In this document: positions 15,125 to 15,898 of the stretch, piece by piece
How positions within the stretch are numbered: position 1 is the first letter of the stretch
Layout: each line of letters opens with the position of its first letter
NCBI GenBank assembly: GCA_022866005.1
Contig: JALHTV010000154.1
Coordinates: forward strand, 1 to 15,898
Reading direction: 5' to 3'
From: Phycisphaerae bacterium
GTDB taxonomy: Bacteria > Planctomycetota > Phycisphaerae > SM23-33
DNA length: 15,898 nucleotides
The notes under the pieces: model-generated
The model's database searches: none
The model's input: only the letters and a program-made list of their open reading frames with translations
Told to the model about the DNA's origin: nothing
Made by a program: the position numbers and the translations under genes

Positions 15125-15459
15125 GCGTCGGCTTCCGGATCTCTACGGGCCTCGTCGAGTCGCCTTGGCCGCAAGACAGGTAACAGGCTTCCTCTTCTAG
15201 GCATACGCTCCGAGAGGGGCGGAGGTTCCGCCTGGTGCCCTCACGGGGCAAGCCGCTGGCGGCCGACACCGTAGCTGTTATCGACTAACGGCGCCGGGGA
15301 CTCCATGCCCCCTCTGGTGCAGCACCCACCGTAGGCCCTTGCGGCCTGACTTGGCCGAAAGGCCAGAGGGACTGTTAGGGAAACCATCGCAATCCCTACC
15401 GGGCCACATTCAGAACCAGCCACCCCCCGAACCCCTCGCCCAATCTGCGCGACAGTCTC
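15125..15459. other. Gene-free, hairpin-rich intergenic region
   Basis: No credible gene was seen on either strand. It separates the methyltransferase stop from the Wzy-like start and should hold the operon promoter, but I found no convincing -35/-10 pair. It contains several inverted repeats. GGCGG/CCGCC (15218-15222 with 15228-15232) is one, TAGGGA/TCCCTA (15376-15381 with 15393-15398) is another, and a nested structure at 15310-15370 is listed separately. It could be a structured 5' leader of the Wzy operon. Confidence 0.6.
15310..15370 (-). other. Candidate structured RNA element in the Wzy-like operon leader
   Basis: A perfect 8-bp pair, CCCTCTGG (15310-15317) with CCAGAGGG (15363-15370), encloses a second perfect stem, AGGCC (15333-15337) with GGCCT (15343-15347). 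A competing hairpin, TGGCC-GAAA-GGCCA (15352-15365), shares bases with the outer stem, so two mutually exclusive folds are possible. The strand is assigned on context only: it lies upstream of the reverse-strand operon. I do not recognise a known riboswitch or ncRNA family. Confidence 0.35.
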
Positions 15460-15897
15460 TCATACGGGAAGCTGCCACGGCTTATGAAAGCCTTTCAGCG
15501 GGAGCGCAACACAGCTAAATCCCCTGCAAGTCCCAAGCCCCATGAGCCGCCAGGCAAGGTCCTTCAGCCTTCGCAAGATGGACCCGTTAGGGGCGAGATT
15601 ATGGGGGCGGTCCTCCGCGGCAGGCAGACAGGGCATGAAGCCGGAGGACCCCAACGCCTTCAAGATGCGCCCCCAGGTAAAAGCCCACGGTTCCTGGACG
15701 AACTTCCGCGTAAAGAAGTTCAGCGTTCGATAGCAGAACGAACCATAGCGGGTGTACAGATATATCCAGACGTATAGCGCCCCTGTGGGCTTAAGGACCC
15801 GGAAGATCTCATCGAGCGTTTGCCAGGGGTCGTCGACATGGTCCAGGGCATTGCGGATGATGACCAGGTCAAAGTAGTCGTCGCCAAAGGGCAAGCA
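15460..15897 (-). CDS. Class I SAM-dependent methyltransferase, C-terminal part
   Basis: The gene is cut by the right edge; 145 residues are visible. LPFGDDYFDLVIIRNALDHVDDP (split over about residues 2-24) is the motif II/III region of Methyltransf_11-type enzymes, followed by DEIFRVLKPTGALYVWIYLY. The SAM-binding glycine-rich motif I lies outside the window. After the Rossmann part comes a region of about 100 residues with basic and aromatic residues, common in methyltransferases that act on sugars or lipids in glycan loci. The substrate is unknown; methylation of a sugar in the polymer is a reasonable guess. It is on the same strand as the Wzy-like operon but separated from it by 335 bp, so it is probably transcribed apart. 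Confidence 0.85.
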   Translation of the reverse strand, partial: CLPFGDDYFDLVIIRNALDHVDDPWQTLDEIFRVLKPTGALYVWIYLYTRYGSFCYRTLNFFTRKFVQEPWAFTWGRILKALGSSGFMPCLPAAEDRPHNLAPNGSILRRLKDLAWRLMGLGTCRGFSCVALPLKGFHKPWQLPV

Positions 15898-15898
15898 C

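Noticed and set aside
1..15898. CRISPR arrays, insertion sequences, transposases or integrases
   Set aside because: No regularly spaced repeats, terminal inverted repeats around a gene, or recombinase-like products were seen in the window, despite the tRNA-adjacent truncation.

Overview
This window is a GC-rich bacterial surface-polysaccharide (O-antigen, capsule or exopolysaccharide) biosynthesis region. It holds twelve complete protein genes, two genes cut by the window edges, one truncated gene and one tRNA-Val(UAC). No gene is diagnostic of a taxon. The mix of WcaF-type and WbuB-type genes, FemAB/GNAT-like acyltransferases, very high GC and a tRNA without encoded CCA would fit a Planctomycetota-type genome, but that is inference only.

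Layout. (1) Positions 2-3866, + strand: the 3' end of a CapD-type nucleotide-sugar dehydratase, a canonical DegT/DnrJ/EryC1/StrS sugar aminotransferase, a divergent DegT-fold protein and a FemAB/GNAT-like acyltransferase. (2) Positions 3952-4023: tRNA-Val. (3) Positions 3983-5748, - strand: a WbuB/WcaI-like glycosyltransferase whose stop codon overlaps the start of a second acyltransferase (ATGA). That second gene has lost its C-terminal half next to the tRNA. (4) Positions 5931-9397, + strand: gmhA (sedoheptulose-7-phosphate isomerase), a third DegT-fold protein and a GT-C membrane glycosyltransferase. A good sigma70-like promoter lies just upstream. (5) Positions 9427-15124, - strand, a tight operon read right to left: Wzy/WaaL-like polymerase or ligase, two GT4-like glycosyltransferases, a WcaF-like acetyltransferase and a third GT4-like glycosyltransferase. 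(6) Positions 15125-15459: a hairpin-rich intergenic stretch. (7) Positions 15460-15897, - strand: the C-terminal part of a class I SAM-dependent methyltransferase.

How the genes fit together (inference from families): the CapD-type enzyme makes a UDP-4-keto-6-deoxy sugar and the canonical aminotransferase converts it to an amino sugar. GmhA points to a heptose precursor. Acyl-, acetyl- and methyltransferases would decorate sugars. The soluble glycosyltransferases would build the repeat unit on a lipid carrier at the cytoplasmic face, and the Wzy/WaaL-like and GT-C membrane proteins would act at the outer face of the inner membrane. No flippase, chain-length regulator or export gene is present here.

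I did not find a clearly new system. The points most worth a second look are the broken acyltransferase beside the tRNA, the two DegT-fold proteins with an inserted hydrophobic segment in place of the usual GYNYR signature, and the structured intergenic region before the Wzy-like gene.
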